A stretch of 64,000 bases of DNA. Origin: Numida meleagris. Taxonomy: Eukaryota > Chordata > Aves > Galliformes > Numididae. A program made the translations under genes and the position numbers. The notes beneath the pieces are model-generated. The model did no database searches. It was not told the DNA's origin and saw nothing but the letters and a program-made list of their open reading frames with translations. The stretch lies in the NCBI RefSeq assembly GCF_002078875.1, contig NC_034438.1, forward strand, positions 19,887,965-19,951,964, read 5' to 3'. Shown here piece after piece: positions 42,501 through 55,300 of this stretch; position 1 is the stretch's first letter; the number at the start of each line of letters is the position of its first letter.

Positions 42501-45500
42501 GGCTCCAGCAGCACTCTCTGGAGACAGCAGAGGAGGAAAGTAGGGCTATGTCTTGCTGGGTTGTTGAAGTTTCTCTGCAGATGCATTATTCAGGCTACAA
42601 AGGAAAGGATGTCAGAGTGCTGAGATGTTTTCCTTCCTGCTTCAAAGTCATCTTGTCTGCCTTCCAAGGGTTGGAGCACAATTTTTGTTTTAAAATGGAT
42701 AGCCTCATAGTGTCATCTCCTTAACAAAACTGTTGATTAAAACTCTTTTTTCTTCTTTTCGGTCCCCACAGGTATCTTCTCTCAGGACCAGGAATGGTGA
42801 TCGAGGTCCTAACTGGAGGCACAGCTCCTAACAGCGATCCATACTAGATGGGTTCATTTCTTTGGTGGCTCAGTAATGAAAAAATTACTTCTATAGACCA
42901 TATCACAGACAAGCTACCAGATCTACAGTAAACAACATTCAGTAACTTTTACTATACGTTATGGTTTTTCATTTTAGCATAGTTCCAAACTCTTCTGATT
43001 CTCTTAAATTACAGACCATGGTATTCTTTGAACAACTACACATGCTGTATCTTCACTTATCAAATGCAGCACCTTTGCAATTAAGGCATGCATTTTGAAG
43101 GCTTTACAAATGCATTTGCTTGTCTTGCTTAAGTGCTGCTGCTTCAAAAAATAAATGATTAATTACTAATTTTAAAATGCTCATGATTGCCATCTTTCTG
43201 CTAGCTGTGATTAATAATGATGACTAATAATGAGATAATCGAATCTGAATGGTTCTGTAGAAACTTTTCGTAAGGAATGATAGTTTTTCATTTTATATTT
43301 TGCCCAGATGAAAACAAAATTGAGCTTACCCCCTTTAAAAAATTATTGGGGGATCACATGTTTGAAGTCACTGTGTTCTCTACATTCTACACTTGTTAGG
43401 CTAAACACATACTTCTGCCTTCACTATTGCTTACATTATTACATACTACTTAGATATTGATCATGAAGGAATTTCAGATTTACACAAAGTGATTTACATC
43501 GGTTTTCAAAGAGGGCACTAAAATAATTGTAAAGGAGCAAAAATGAATTTGCTGCTAATGAGGCAATTCTGCCACCAACATGCAGGTGTAACTAAAGTAT
43601 GGCTTTTAAAATAACACTTCACGGCAAGGGATGTTTCATGCCAGAAGTCAGCAGTGGCTGTCAGCTGGTGGCAAAATTGTCCCCTGGGCTGGAGCAGTGC
43701 AAGTAATTGGCTTTTTCACTTTCTTTGTGAAGAAATGAAAAAACTATGGCTTTGGGAAAAAAAAAAAAAAAAAAGAATATATGCATATATATATTAGGTG
43801 ACCCAAGATTTAATGCTGTATTTCTTTTTCAGATTTCTTAACTAGCTTTTAATAAAATGGCAGCATCTTTTGAAATAAATCTGTCACTTTTGAGCATGTC
43901 AAAAATCCAGAAGATTTAAAATAAATATTCTTAGGTGAAGAAATTTGCTGAACCCGCATGTTTTCTCACTAACTAAAACTCGTTTTCAGTTTCTGCATTT
44001 CATTAACCTCCAGAAGCTTACTCAATTCTATTATGGAATTTCGTATCAGTATAACTCTTCAGAGGTGGCAACACATCAGTATTTGAAACAACAGCAAAAA
44101 TAAGTATGATTGTGTCTTGTCATCACTTTCTTTGGTGATTTTTAACTGCTTCCTAGCAAGAAAGATCATTGAAGCAGCGTTCTGAAATAGAGAGAAGATG
44201 GTTAAATGATGTGATTGAACTGAAAGTTGATTTTTTCCAGTATTTGTGCTATCAATGTCTTTGATGTTACTTTGGGAGAATAATGGAATGTGTGTTGTTT
44301 GGTGTTTGTGCTTTAAGCTAAGAATGTGTTTCCCCATTTATTCAGGAAAAACAGCCGAAACAACCATACTCTGTAGACAAGTGTGATACCAGCTTAAGAA
44401 ATACGCAATTTCTGATAAGCAAATTCTCAGAGTGTCCAAATCTGTAGAATGATAATAACAGCTATTTTGCTGCATGGCCATGCTTCAGAAGCACGAGTCA
44501 TTTCTGAAGTAGTCCCTGAAGTATATGAAACCGAATATTCTTCTAGTTGGGGTACCCTCTTTATTCCAACTGTTACCTGATTTTTTGGTTAAATGAAATC
44601 TGACAGTGTATCTTCCAGGTGTTTTTTGCAGGTTGCCAAAGAAAACTGGAAATCCACATATAACAGGAATGTGACATTTTGTACATGTATGTAGAACTTG
44701 CGACCTTACAGAGGAAACAGGGACCCCCAAAATATCACCTTCACTGTGATGACGTTCCCACTTATCTTTAAACATCAAACAGATTGTGGAAGGAGGCATT
44801 CACGAATAAGCGGTACATTCACTAGAGTTTATTATTATTAAAATATCTTGGTCTCATCTGACTCATGAAATGCTCTGCTATTCATTTTCTCACTTCTTGC
44901 ACAGAGGGAACGATATCTTTTTTATATGTATAACAAATACATGGCAGTTCACTAGCACTCATATTTTTCAGTTTTTTAATATATAAATGAATACCTTGAG
45001 TATAAGGCCCTGAGCACTGCAGTCAAGGACAAGAAGATGAATTGATCCAATAGGCCTAGGTGTAGGAAGCAGTAAGAACCCTGTGTTGTCTTACTTATTT
45101 TTGATGCTTCCTACCCATTTTATTCAATGTTACTGTAATGCACAGTGTATCAATAGTTCCTGGATCCCAGGAGACCTCTTCTGGCTTTTTGTTCCTAGCC
45201 TTGCTCAGTTATTGAAGCATTTTGTTGTACTGTCTTCCTTTTGAAATCAACTTGCAACCCTACAAACAGAATTGTTCTGCTCTGCAGCAGTTCTCTTAAA
45301 TTTTGTTGATGGTGAGGAAGTGTTGATGAAGAGTTAATTGGCAAAAAATGCCACTGAAATAGGAACTGCAAGCTATGTAATTGAGCAGGGTGTTCTAGCA
45401 GTACAAAGGCAGATGAAGCTGGGAAAGTGTAATGAGCCTTGCAAGAGTTGTCCAGAGTCAGCCCTCATGTATGGCTGGTTAAAAGGAGGCCCAGCTACCA

Positions 45501-45615
45501 AGTGCAGGAAAAAGAGTTTGAACAAGGTCACTGAATTATGGATAAAAAGAGCTTTTACACAATTGGTTTTTGTCGCAAGGGATGTGTAGAGACCACCAAA
45601 CACACTCCTCCTTCT
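39513..45615. other. Intergenic single-copy DNA
   Basis: Mostly AT-rich with no recognised gene. A GC- and CpG-richer patch occurs at about 41,390-41,740. A poly-A run followed by an AT alternation lies at 43,757-43,794. Around 43,140-43,260 there are several ATTAAT/TAATAA homeodomain-like motifs. The short open frames are not supported by any protein family I recognise. Confidence 0.6.
43757..43794. repeat. Poly-A tract followed by (AT)n
   Basis: 18 A residues followed by alternating ATATATGCATATATATAT. Simple sequence in intergenic DNA. Confidence 0.9.
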
Positions 45616-45905
45616 CAAGTGAGGTCAGCTACATCAGATTGTGCAGGACCATGACCAGCTGAATTAGTCTGTTTTCACTGATGGAGACTCCACAATCCCT
45701 CTGGGCAACATGTTTGACTGCCCTCACAGTGAAAAAGTATTTCCTAAGGTTCAGGTGGAATTTCATGGGTTTAGGTTTGTGCGCATTGCCTTCTGCCCTG
45801 TCAGTGGACACCACTGAGAAGAGTCTGGTCCTTCTTATTTATTCCCTCTCACTGGACACTTACACACTTGCAAAAGACTCCCAGTTCTATTCAAATCAAA
45901 AGGTT
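45616..45905 (-). mobile_element. CR1 LINE fragment
   Basis: Reads on the + strand as tgatggagactccacaatcc, ctctgggcaacatg, gtgaaaaagtatttcctaag and gtggacaccactgagaagag, the reverse complement of the CR1 3' coding end. The minus-strand peptide MKFHLNLRKYFFTVRAVKHV corresponds to the FHLNLRKFF.VR motif. Truncated at both ends. Confidence 0.88.
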
Positions 45906-48030
45906 CTTATTGTTGAGAGGTTTAGGGGGAAAAATACAGTGTAAATAAAGGACTAGAAAGTCCTCCCTCTAAGGAAGGCAATATGAGTGAAACTCTGTGG
46001 AGGAAGGACTTGATCTTCTTACTGCTTGTTCTGGAAAAGAAACAAGAGCATTCCCGGGGTTGAACAGAGAACTTCTGAGATTTAGGGTCCAAGGGCTGGA
46101 CCCAAACTAAAAAGAGTGTAAGGATTCCCACAAGCTATAGGAGCGTTGCAAAAAATCTCTAATGAGGAAGTACAGATATCCGAACCTTATTAAATACAGT
46201 ATTTCAGGAGCATGAGCAAGAAGAGGAAAGGTTCTCTTCATAAGATGCACAGATCTATTTGTTTTATTGTAAACGGAAAAGTTCTGATTTGGTGAAAGGA
46301 AGAATGGACATAGAAGAGTTTTTGCCTGGAGGCTTTTGCCTGGTGGATTGCATCATTGCAGCAAGTTAATTTTGTGATTTGATCAAAAAAGACTAGATTT
46401 GTTCACAAGGTCTGAGTTGAGGTTGAACGATGAAAGATAGGATCATTTTGACTTGTTTTCAAAAGTTACCTTGCTTGGAGACAGGTGAACCTTGGAACTT
46501 TTCCTGTTTGAAGGCTCAGTCCATCGATTGAAGCACTTCATTGACCATCTCATATGCACACAGCCATGTGCACGCTTGTGTTGCAACTGACACAAAGCCA
46601 GCGGTGCTGGCTCTGATTGTTTGTAAAACTCTATAGAATGTATTAACCACAATTTGAGATGGAGTTATTGATAATTTTTTTCATTACAGTATGAGAAATC
46701 CAGTGGATCTCAGTCTCTGGAGTTCAAGGTCTTTGTTTTAATATGTAGGGATGTGTGGGTTTAACTCCGAAGACACACTGAAATATGTAGTACCTTATTA
46801 TCCACAGGTGCTTGAGTAAAATAACCTTAAAATAATTTGCAATTTATGTGAAATGTGTTTGTAAACAGTAAAATAATGCCACAAGACAGATTTAGAAGCT
46901 GTTGTTATTCTGTTCTGTCCCTTTCTCATTACTTCAATGCAACATTAAAGTTTTACAGAACAATTAAACCTAGCAGAGCATATCAGAGGCTGTTCTATTT
47001 TTGTATTTTTTGAACCTCTTTTATCAATTATTGTTATAAAGAATTCCATAATGTTGCTCCTGGTTGAAAACTGTGTTAGAATGGCATTTCCCTATTTAGG
47101 AAATTGAAAAAGAGAAATACGTGCCTGGTTGCTTTGGTGTTGTTTTTTTTTGTTGTTGTTGCTGTTGTTTGTTTGTTTCTTGTTTGTTTGGCTACTTATA
47201 ACACCTATTTGTCAGGCCATTACTAAAAAGCTTTATTGCAATTACAGATATATAGAATAAGCAAATTAGCCAAAAACTACAACTAGATAAACATCAATGG
47301 CATTAGAGAGCCTTGTTCCTTCAAGATCTTGTGAGTTTGATAGGCAGGTAGTTGGAAATTGAGGTGGAAATTTTCTCAGGCTTTCAGAAATGTCCCATAT
47401 TTCCTTTTATTTGCAGTATGGAGTGATTGCAGATGCACCTTTTCATTTGCTGTATTTTTAAATCAGTTCTCTGGTCTGGAGATTGAAATGGTAGCATGGA
47501 CCTCCCTCCTGCATCACTCCTGCAGGTTAATTTTATCCAAATTGCACATTACAGCCTGTGACTCTCAGCAGTCTGGACGTGACCTGTTTATGTTCTGTGC
47601 TGTGTGGTTTCACTGCATGGCTCAGAATGGGACAGTCTGAACTGCTTGCTTCCAAAAGGCAAATGCAGTAGTCAGAGGATGCCCTCAGAAAGAGTTCAAG
47701 AGAAATAGACTGCCCTAGGGAGGGAGAGGGTAGAACAAGTGAGCTATGGGGTAGAGACTGGGAAAGACAAAGAAAGAAGAAAACGATGATAGCTGACATG
47801 AAGACAAAGCTAAGAAATGAATGGTGGTGAGCTATGAAAATGATAAATACAAAAGGATGTAAAACAGGAAAAACAGGAGTGCTTGAAGCCCTGTTCACAC
47901 CATAGCAATCAAAACCATGACATATCTCATGCTGCTAGGAGTGCATTGAGAGGTCTTAAGAGAGGAACGGAGAAGTAAAATTTAAAGGTAGAACATGTCC
48001 TGCTCTGACAAATACTATCTATATTTTTTT
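45906..48030. other. Intergenic single-copy DNA
   Basis: AT-rich, with a TTG/TTTG-rich simple repeat at 47,139-47,191. The 121-codon minus-strand frame at 47,533-47,898 is low-complexity (His/Phe/Ser-rich), shows no family motif and is probably chance. Confidence 0.6.
47139..47191. repeat. (TTG)n / (TTTG)n simple repeat
   Basis: A T run followed by TTG triplets and then TTTG tetramers over about 50 bases. Confidence 0.85.
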
Positions 48031-48120
48031 GATTGGGTGATTCTGTGTGGAGCACAGAACTCAATGATCCTTAAGGTCCTTTCTAACTTGGGATTTTCTA
48101 TGATTCTGTGATTCTATATG
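48031..48120 (+). mobile_element. CR1 extreme 3' end fragment
   Basis: About 90 bp reading gattctgtgtggagcacaga, aatgatccttaaggtccttt, and then the terminal octamers ttctatg attctgtg attctatatg. It is a very short 5'-truncated CR1 insertion, + strand. Confidence 0.9.
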
Positions 48121-49244
48121 AAGTTACCACTTGGCACACTATTTGCATATGATGACCACCTATTTTAAATAGGAATTATGCTGTATTTGCTTAGACCACT
48201 ATTAACTCACAATGAAGATTCACAGGACTCCGGGGCTTCAGAGCTTGACATATCAGTGGTAAGTGAGTTACAGTAACACAAACGCTTCTGGTCATTTCCA
48301 CATGCCTCAGATAGGGGTGTCAAGTATTACCACTGAAAAACCTGGCTTTGAATCATGGATATGATCCTGTGGCATCAGCTGCCAGTCTACCAAACTCTAA
48401 ATCCACTCAGAGTTACTTTAACACCTCTTTGTGTAGAAGTGATATAATCTGCAGTCTATATCATTTCCGCTTGCCCACGGTTATAGCTACATTTCAAAAA
48501 GTCAGCAAAAACTCACAGTAATAAAAGAAAGTTCTTTCTGTGTGCAAGTTCCTCGCTAAATACAAGTTCTCACTCATCTTCATTCTGCAGAAAATTGAGA
48601 TAAAATAACACAAGCTGTGAGCCCATGAATAGTACAGATTATAATCAGAGTTCTTCCCCCTCTATCTGGAGGTACAATTTAGAGTGAAATGGCTATGCCA
48701 CAATAATAAACTAACACTGTCACTGTAATAAATTGCTAGCAACTGTGACTAAGGTAACTGATGCATCATCCAGGGCACCCCCTCCTCCCATCTGTTCCTT
48801 GTCATGGGAAATGACAAAACATAGCTTGGGAATAGCTCAATTATTTGTGCTTAGAGTAAGGGATGGAAAGATTTTTTTCTTTCTCTTCGGTTGTTTAGGG
48901 ACAGATAAAACAGAATAATTTTACAGTTTACTGCATTGATATTACCAGTTCTAGAGAGTCTAGTGAGTATCAGGCTTTGGGGCACTGAGTGGGTGCTGCC
49001 CCGCGTCAATCCTGCAGAGCTGGTTCATGTCCTGTGCTGGAGGACTTGGGCTCTGGGGCTCGTCTGCCTTCACGTCCATACTGGACATTGTCTGCTGCTT
49101 TGTGGGTAATGGGCTTTGTGGGAGCCAGCTCAGCCTGGCAAAACCAGCACTGAGTCCTGTGTAGTAAAAGTTCTGCAGCACAGCTGGGTTTGCTACAGAT
49201 GTTCTTGCACTGTGCTTGTATCTGGTAATTTCAAGCCAAGGAAA
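48121..49244. other. Intergenic single-copy DNA
   Basis: AT-rich to about 48,960, then a GC-richer stretch to the CR1 fragment at 49,245. No gene was recognised. Confidence 0.6.
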
Positions 49245-49405
49245 GTGGCCAAAATCCCAAAATGACTGAGGTTGGCAGGGACCACTGGGTCCATCTGACC
49301 CAACCCTGCTCAGGCAGAGACACCCTGAGCAGAGTGCCCAGGCCCAGGTCCAGAAACATTGCGTCTGGGTGGGTCTGCACAGCATCAGAGTGGGTCAAAT
49401 AAGGC
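49245..49405 (-). mobile_element. CR1 LINE 3' fragment
   Basis: The + strand reads actgaggttggcagggacca, ccatctgacccaaccctgct and gagtgcccaggcccaggtcc, the reverse complement of the common CR1 3' region. The ends are approximate and no coding motif is retained. Confidence 0.75.
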
Positions 49406-51097
49406 CTGCCCCTCATTGTACTGAAGCAGCATTAATGCTTATCATCTGCCAAAGTTAGCCTGAATTTATTAGCTATGCTTGAATTGCTTCATGTCTAAGT
49501 AAGCACTAAGAAACAAACACTCTTGAACTGACCAACAGCACAGCAATTTGAGTGTTTCTATACCTGCTACTTTCTTAATCCACAGCATGGTTATTATAAT
49601 TTGCAAGTGCAAACTGTGTCTCACCAAAGCTAAAGCCCAGTTAAAAATATAGTGCTGGGTTTGGTATGTACTTATAGAGCTGCCAAGGAAATGGATCTAG
49701 ACAACATAAATGCTTGAAGAATACACAAAAAATACTTTTATATGTGGCCCCTTCACCCAATTTTCTGCAAATACGAGTAGTGGAAATAAACTCTGCTGAG
49801 ACTTTGAAGTCTATCTCCCTGCCATGACTGTGTCAGTGACAAGGTGCATGAAGAGCAAGAATGGCTCTGCTCCTGAAACAAGAGGCTCTTACTGGAGCAG
49901 CAGAGGCAACAAAATCAGTGGATTGGGTGAACAGAGGAAGAATGAGGAAACTGCTTCCTGTTCACTCCTGTGGGCCCGATGTGGAGCTCGGGCTATACTG
50001 TACGTATGAGACTGCTGTTCACATGGGCATGCTCTGGCCATTTTGCCATCACTTCTGCCTTCAAGATAGGCAGATGCTGGGCATTGCAGGCTCCTGCTAG
50101 GGCTCCTGGCATCTTGTGATACACTCTCAGTGCCGTGCAGAGGCAGTGGTTAAGGCATTGCAGACCAATACTGCTCTTGTTAATATCATTTTTTGCTCCA
50201 TATTCTCCTTGTCCCTGATTACTGCTCCTTGGTGTAGGACACTGTGTTCCACTGTGTCATTCTTCACAAGTAGTGATTGTTACTGCTGAAATAGCCTAGC
50301 TAGCACTGTAAGACTCTTCTGCGTGAAAAGTAAAATCCAAAAAATTTATGCTTATTCTAGAGTTATTATATGATCCACTAAAAATACCAGGAGTATCAAG
50401 GCAAATTCCTCAGCTGGTTGTATTGCTATGACTTGTAGAAGACTGTGGCATCTGAGTTTTTTCTGGGTTGAAATGTGGCATGTATATTAGCCCCAGGTTT
50501 AGCTAGTTGCTGTAAAATTTGCCAAAAGAAAATGTCTGCATATTGTCACTGTGCAGCAGCAGAGCCTCAGCTGAGCAAAGCTTCCAATTTAGGGCTCTGA
50601 GAAAAGGAAGGACAAAAGCATTATAAATGGGATAATGACTATATCTAATAGCAATGCATGGAAGGAGGAAGAATAATCTTGTACAATTACTTTTAACAGA
50701 TGATAGTGAGTCCTAACAGCATGATGCTGTTTTCTGTCCCTGTAAGAGATGAATGGGAAGCCAGAACTAATAACTTTCTTCTGGGGTGAAATGTTCCCAA
50801 ATACAGAATGACAATTATACCTGAGAGTTTGTTGCTTTTGATGTGCAGGGGGGAGGAAAGGGGATAAATTGGATGGACTTGCTTACATTAGCAGCCTTTA
50901 CCAGAGCTCTTTTTTCAAGTCTACAGCTGAATATAGGCAATGCCATTAACCCCAGGTACTGCCAATCCATCATATTACGTGTTCCATTACACCACTGCTG
51001 CGGTGCTTCTGTAACAATACAGAACCTGCTAGCAGTTCTGCTAATTAAACAACCAGCACCAGGAACAGCAATGCAGAAACTTATACCTCCTTGCCTC
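49406..51097. other. Intergenic single-copy DNA
   Basis: No exon, RNA gene or named repeat was recognised. Open frames of 60-100 codons here have no family motif. Confidence 0.6.
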
Positions 51098-51103
51098 CAA
51101 AAC

Positions 51104-51448
51104 TGTTGGAGGACAGGTTGCTCGGCAGCACGTAGCTACTGATTTACTAATGATTTACGATGTAATCTTAGATGAAAGGGGCAAGTTATACTTGCATGGA
51201 ATGTGGTGTTTCTAGTAGAGTTCTGTACTTAACAACATGTACTGTACACAAAATTAGCCTGGATAACAGTATTGTTCTCTTATATGCTTGGTCGCATAGA
51301 CCCTGTATCCCTGGGAGCATGTATGCTATATAAGATGGTGTGTTGCTACAATAAAATCGGACGCATCTCATATTGAGTTGATCGTGCGTTCCCCACGCAA
51401 GTACCGGTAGGGCAACCTTTTTGGGGAAACTTGGGGCGCTCCCCAACA
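51104..51448 (+). mobile_element. Solo LTR of an endogenous retrovirus
   Basis: 345 bp beginning TGTTGG and ending CCAACA, a 6-bp terminal inverted repeat that includes the canonical TG...CA ends. It is flanked on both sides by CAAAAC (51,098-51,103 and 51,449-51,454), a perfect 6-bp target duplication. Inside are a TATATAA box (51,327-51,333) and AATAAA (51,350-51,355), spaced as in avian retroviral LTRs, which sets the + orientation and a short R region. There are no gag/pol/env sequences beside it, so it is a recombination-derived solo LTR. I did not assign a named avian ERV family. Confidence 0.85.
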
Positions 51449-51454
51449 CAAAAC

Positions 51455-51629
51455 ACTGTTTCATAAAATAGTAACATTTTCATCTGTGGGAAAAGTCTCT
51501 GATGGCAAATTGTCTCTAGACAACAGTTGTATTATTTATGAGCAACAAAGCAACTGCTTTTCCTGAGAATAAATTTTTGAAAGAATAGTAGTATGCAGCC
51601 TACATATAAATAGGGTTCTTGACCTCTAC
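51455..51629. other. Spacer between solo LTR and CR1
   Basis: Short AT-rich segment. Nothing was recognised in it. Confidence 0.6.
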
Positions 51630-52112
51630 ACAGAAGGTCAGGTACACTATTGCAGAGCGTCCAAAGGAGGACTACGATGGTGGAGAAGGGTCTAGAGGGC
51701 AAGGTGTATGGGGAGCGGCTGCGGCCCCTGGGTCTACTCAGCCCAGAGCAGAGGAGCTGAGGGGAGGCCTCATGGCGGCTGCAGCTCCTCACAGGGAGCG
51801 GAGGGGCAGCGCTGAGCTCTGCTCTCTGTGACAGCGACAGGGCCCGAGGGAACGGCATGGAGCTGTGTCAGGGGAGGGCAGGTGGGGGTTAGGAACAGGG
51901 TCTGCACCAGAAGGTGGTGGGCACTAGAACAGGGTCCCCAGGGCACTGATCATGACCCTAGATGCTGGAGTTCCAGGAGCATTTGGACAATGTTCTATGG
52001 TTCTATGTTCTCAGACACAAGGTTTGAATTTTGGGTGATGCTGTGTTGGGCCAGGAGTCCGACTTTGTGATCCTTGTGGGACCCTTCCAACTCAGGACAT
52101 TCTGTGATATTA
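51630..52112 (+). mobile_element. CR1 LINE 3' end (GC-rich subfamily)
   Basis: Contains cattatgg-type CR1 3' landmarks: gcagagcgtccaaaggagga, gaagggtctagagggcaagg, gcagctcctcacagggagcg, gctgtgtcaggggagggcag, ggtggtgggcactagaacag, tcggg-like acccttccaactcaggacat, and a terminal attctgtg octamer. It is 5'-truncated and encodes no usable reverse transcriptase. Confidence 0.88.
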
Positions 52113-52335
52113 ATTGCTCTAACTATACAGAATTTATAAGATGTTTTTTGAAGCTTCTGCAAGTAGCTTTTTATTCCTTATCTCTCTTTAGCAGTGTAAT
52201 GACTTCAGGACCAAAAGAAGGATCTGTGTGCTCCACAGAAAAACCCAAAGTAAAGATCCCTCAATTCCAAACAATCACAAGGAATGGAATTTTGAAGTTG
52301 TCTCTCTTTCAGTGAGTTCTACAAAAAGCCTTTAA

Positions 52336-52383
52336 CCAGTTGTTCTGATTAATAAACATCCAGTTGTTCAGATTAATAAACAT
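52336..52383. repeat. 24-bp tandem duplication
   Basis: CCAGTTGTTCTGATTAATAA plus ACAT is repeated at once with a single T-to-A difference. A recent local duplication. Confidence 0.9.
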
Positions 52384-55300
52384 TTGCTGTCAGTAAGAGG
52401 AAGGAATTGCTCAGAGCTGGGTAGCTATGATGTCTACGGTTGCAACATCTGAAGTATTGTGAACCATGTAATCAGATAAACACCAAATGCAACTTAACTT
52501 CCTAATTTTAACACTGCCCTCCACCAATGCATGAAGTAGATCCCAATTCATTGCAGGGTCATCATGGATCTCAGAGCTTTGATCAGAATTTACAAAGAAT
52601 ACACAATTTTTGATAGTGACTCTGGGTATTCTTGGCATATCTATAAATCCCTTTTCTCATCTTTTATTCTTGTCATCAGAGGTATCCTTTCCCATTGAAT
52701 TACCTTTTTATATGATGAGAGAAAAAGCTACAAAAATCATATTAAAAAAGCTGGGCTATCTTTTCTAGCAGCTGTGGTGTGTGAAAGAGCACATTAGGAA
52801 AACATGGCTCTGAGTTATTCAGTGGGAGGTTTCAGCAACACACAAGCTGGCAAGATTGTAAATGTCAGGGAGATGTCAGTCTTCTGAGCATTAATGAAGC
52901 AACAAGTAGGATGAGAACACTTCTGATAATGCAGGAAATGTCTTTGAGTTAAATGTGAGGGCCATGATGTGTAGGAGTAGATTTGTTCCTCAGGGGAATA
53001 ATTTGTGTCAAAAAAAAAAGCATCAGGCAGTGTGAACCAGTTGCATATACTTCTGAGGACTGTGCTTAAAAACGATAACAGGAAAATAAAAAATAGTGCC
53101 CCACAGAATATAGTGTGCATGTTATGAGCCTCTACAATATTCAGGAGAGATCCATTTTGTGTGGCTAGATTGTTAAGGCCTTGGTGAAGGCTGTGTGTCT
53201 GTTAAGTCTACTGTCAGAGATAAAAATTGTGATGTTTATCAAGCAAAACATTCTAAGCCAAATTGCCAATGTTTTCTTCCTTTTTCTTCTTTCCGCTCAA
53301 GAGTTTGACTGAGGAGAAGAGCAGGTTGTCACAATGAAGAGTGAGTTGTTGGGCATTTTTAGAAAGTCATTGCTCAGAAACCTGAGAAATGCAACTACGT
53401 TTATAGCTTTGGGTACTGCTTTGGAACCAATGTGTGGCATGTCTGAAAATAGCTGTACTTAGCACAGGGTTTTTTTTCTGTCACAAGTGTAGCTGTATGC
53501 AGTGTTCAGACAAGAATTTTCGTAGTTTACTTGGTTTGCAGCCATGAGTGTGTCTGGCCAGCCTTTTGAGATATGTGAATGTTTTTCATACACGGAGATA
53601 CCTGGGAGGCTTCATAACTCTTAACAAGGACGCACACACAGAGAGGAGGCTTGCCTGAATATAGATACCTGTAAAGCAGGTGTGTATTCATACGAGTTGG
53701 TCATCTTCTCTCATCTTCAGTCCCTGGAAAGGAACAGAAATCAGTTGGATGAAACGTGTGTCTCCAGAAGATATTCAGAGTTCTTTCATGTTTCCCTATG
53801 GCTGGTGAACTCCAAAAGGAAAGATAAAGTCATCTGAGCGTCAGCCCATAGTGATAACAGGGGCTGATTCCACTGATCTGTGCTCTGGTCCTTAAAGTTT
53901 ATGGATGCAATTCTTCATTCCCATTAACTGTTAATGCTCATTCTACATTTTAAACCTGTTCTTGCATGGGCAGAAATAAAACTTGCAGTTGTGTGTATCT
54001 ACCAGGCCTAAATGAGAAAATTACTCCAAAAATTTGTCAATAATGAGAAACTGATAACTAGTTTGTTCCATGTAATTCGCTCATTATACTTTTGCAAAAC
54101 CCTCCTTTGCTGTTTGTGAATCTCAGTCTTCTTCTCTCTAGTTTTACCATGTCCTGGAACAGCCCAGTCAGCTGTGCAGTTTGCTTGCAGTCCTTGTCAT
54201 GCAGAAACTGGGATTTTTTGAGACCCTTGCCTCTGAGCATGGGAAGTCTTTAGGGTGCCTACACAGTAACAACAAGCACTTGTTACTTGTGTTGTTATAC
54301 TTGTGCTGGAGAATGGTGTTTAGGCTCTGAGCCAAACACAAAGGCTCTAACAAAAGCTCTGTTACTAAAGAGAGAGATCAGCAACATCTGTGGCTGCTTC
54401 ACCTTAATTTCTCTCTCTTTTTTTTCCCAATTGTTTTGAAGACTTTGTGAGGCTTTTTTGTCGTTGTTGTACAATGGAGAGAATAATCTACGGACTGATG
54501 GCAGGGCTGAGGACTTGAAATTGAATACATAGCAGGATTTTCATCTTCAGTGAGCAAAAGCTGATGTTCAGACTTAGCAACTGTTTTTCTTGATAGGCTT
54601 TTAGTGAAAATATGATAGTATCAAAAAAGGTTGTGTAAAGATGAAAAATCAAAATAATTGCACATGAAAGTACAAAGGTCAAGCCATGCTTTGTTCTAAA
54701 AGCTGAGATTTAAGGGCAATCATGAAAAAAAGTCAAAAGATGGGAGTAAAATGTCCTTTTAGAAAACAAATAAAAGACTAAAGCCTTCTGAATTAAAATC
54801 TCAGCTGCTAAATTCCATTTGAATTATTTAAGTTGTAATCAGGATTTTGGCTAATATGTTAGTATAATTCTTAAAAAGTGGATAAACAGAAGTATTTTTG
54901 AAGGCTTAGAAAATCTGTGTCTCGTTGCTCTAGAACCTTTTGATGACTCTTGTCAAGAGCCCATTCTTCTTAAATACTATACATATATGTACATTAAAGT
55001 ACTATAAACACTTTGGACTTCTTACTATTTGCAGGTTTGTTTTTTTTTTTAAATAACAGCAACATGTGCATATGTTGAAGGGGTGGCTGATTGCTTTTGC
55101 TTCCGTACCTAGCATGGACACTCCTGTTTTTGTAGTAATGATTTGCTGGAGACAATTCTAAACCATTGTTAGTTTAGAAACCAAATAAACCTTCACTTTA
55201 TGCTGATGGCATTAATTGTTTGCAAATTAGAACAGAGATGGAGAGACTTCTGGAACAGGATCTTGGACACATTATTGATTATTCAGCCTTAGGAAAGCCC

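Noticed and set aside
42740..42850. Splice-acceptor-like pyrimidine tract and CAG at 42,770, possible lncRNA exon
   Set aside because: An isolated acceptor-like sequence without a paired donor or an open frame. Such matches are frequent by chance.
45338..45589. 83-codon plus-strand frame with several cysteines
   Set aside because: The CNEPCKSCPESA spacing hints at a metal-binding knuckle, but nothing else around it looks like a gene or retroviral gag, and it abuts a CR1 fragment.
47533..47898. 121-codon minus-strand frame
   Set aside because: Low-complexity, pyrimidine-rich source sequence gives a Phe/Ser/His-rich peptide with no known motif.
51532..51858. 108-codon minus-strand frame
   Set aside because: It overlaps the GC-rich CR1 fragment on the opposite strand and is explained as a shadow of the repeat.
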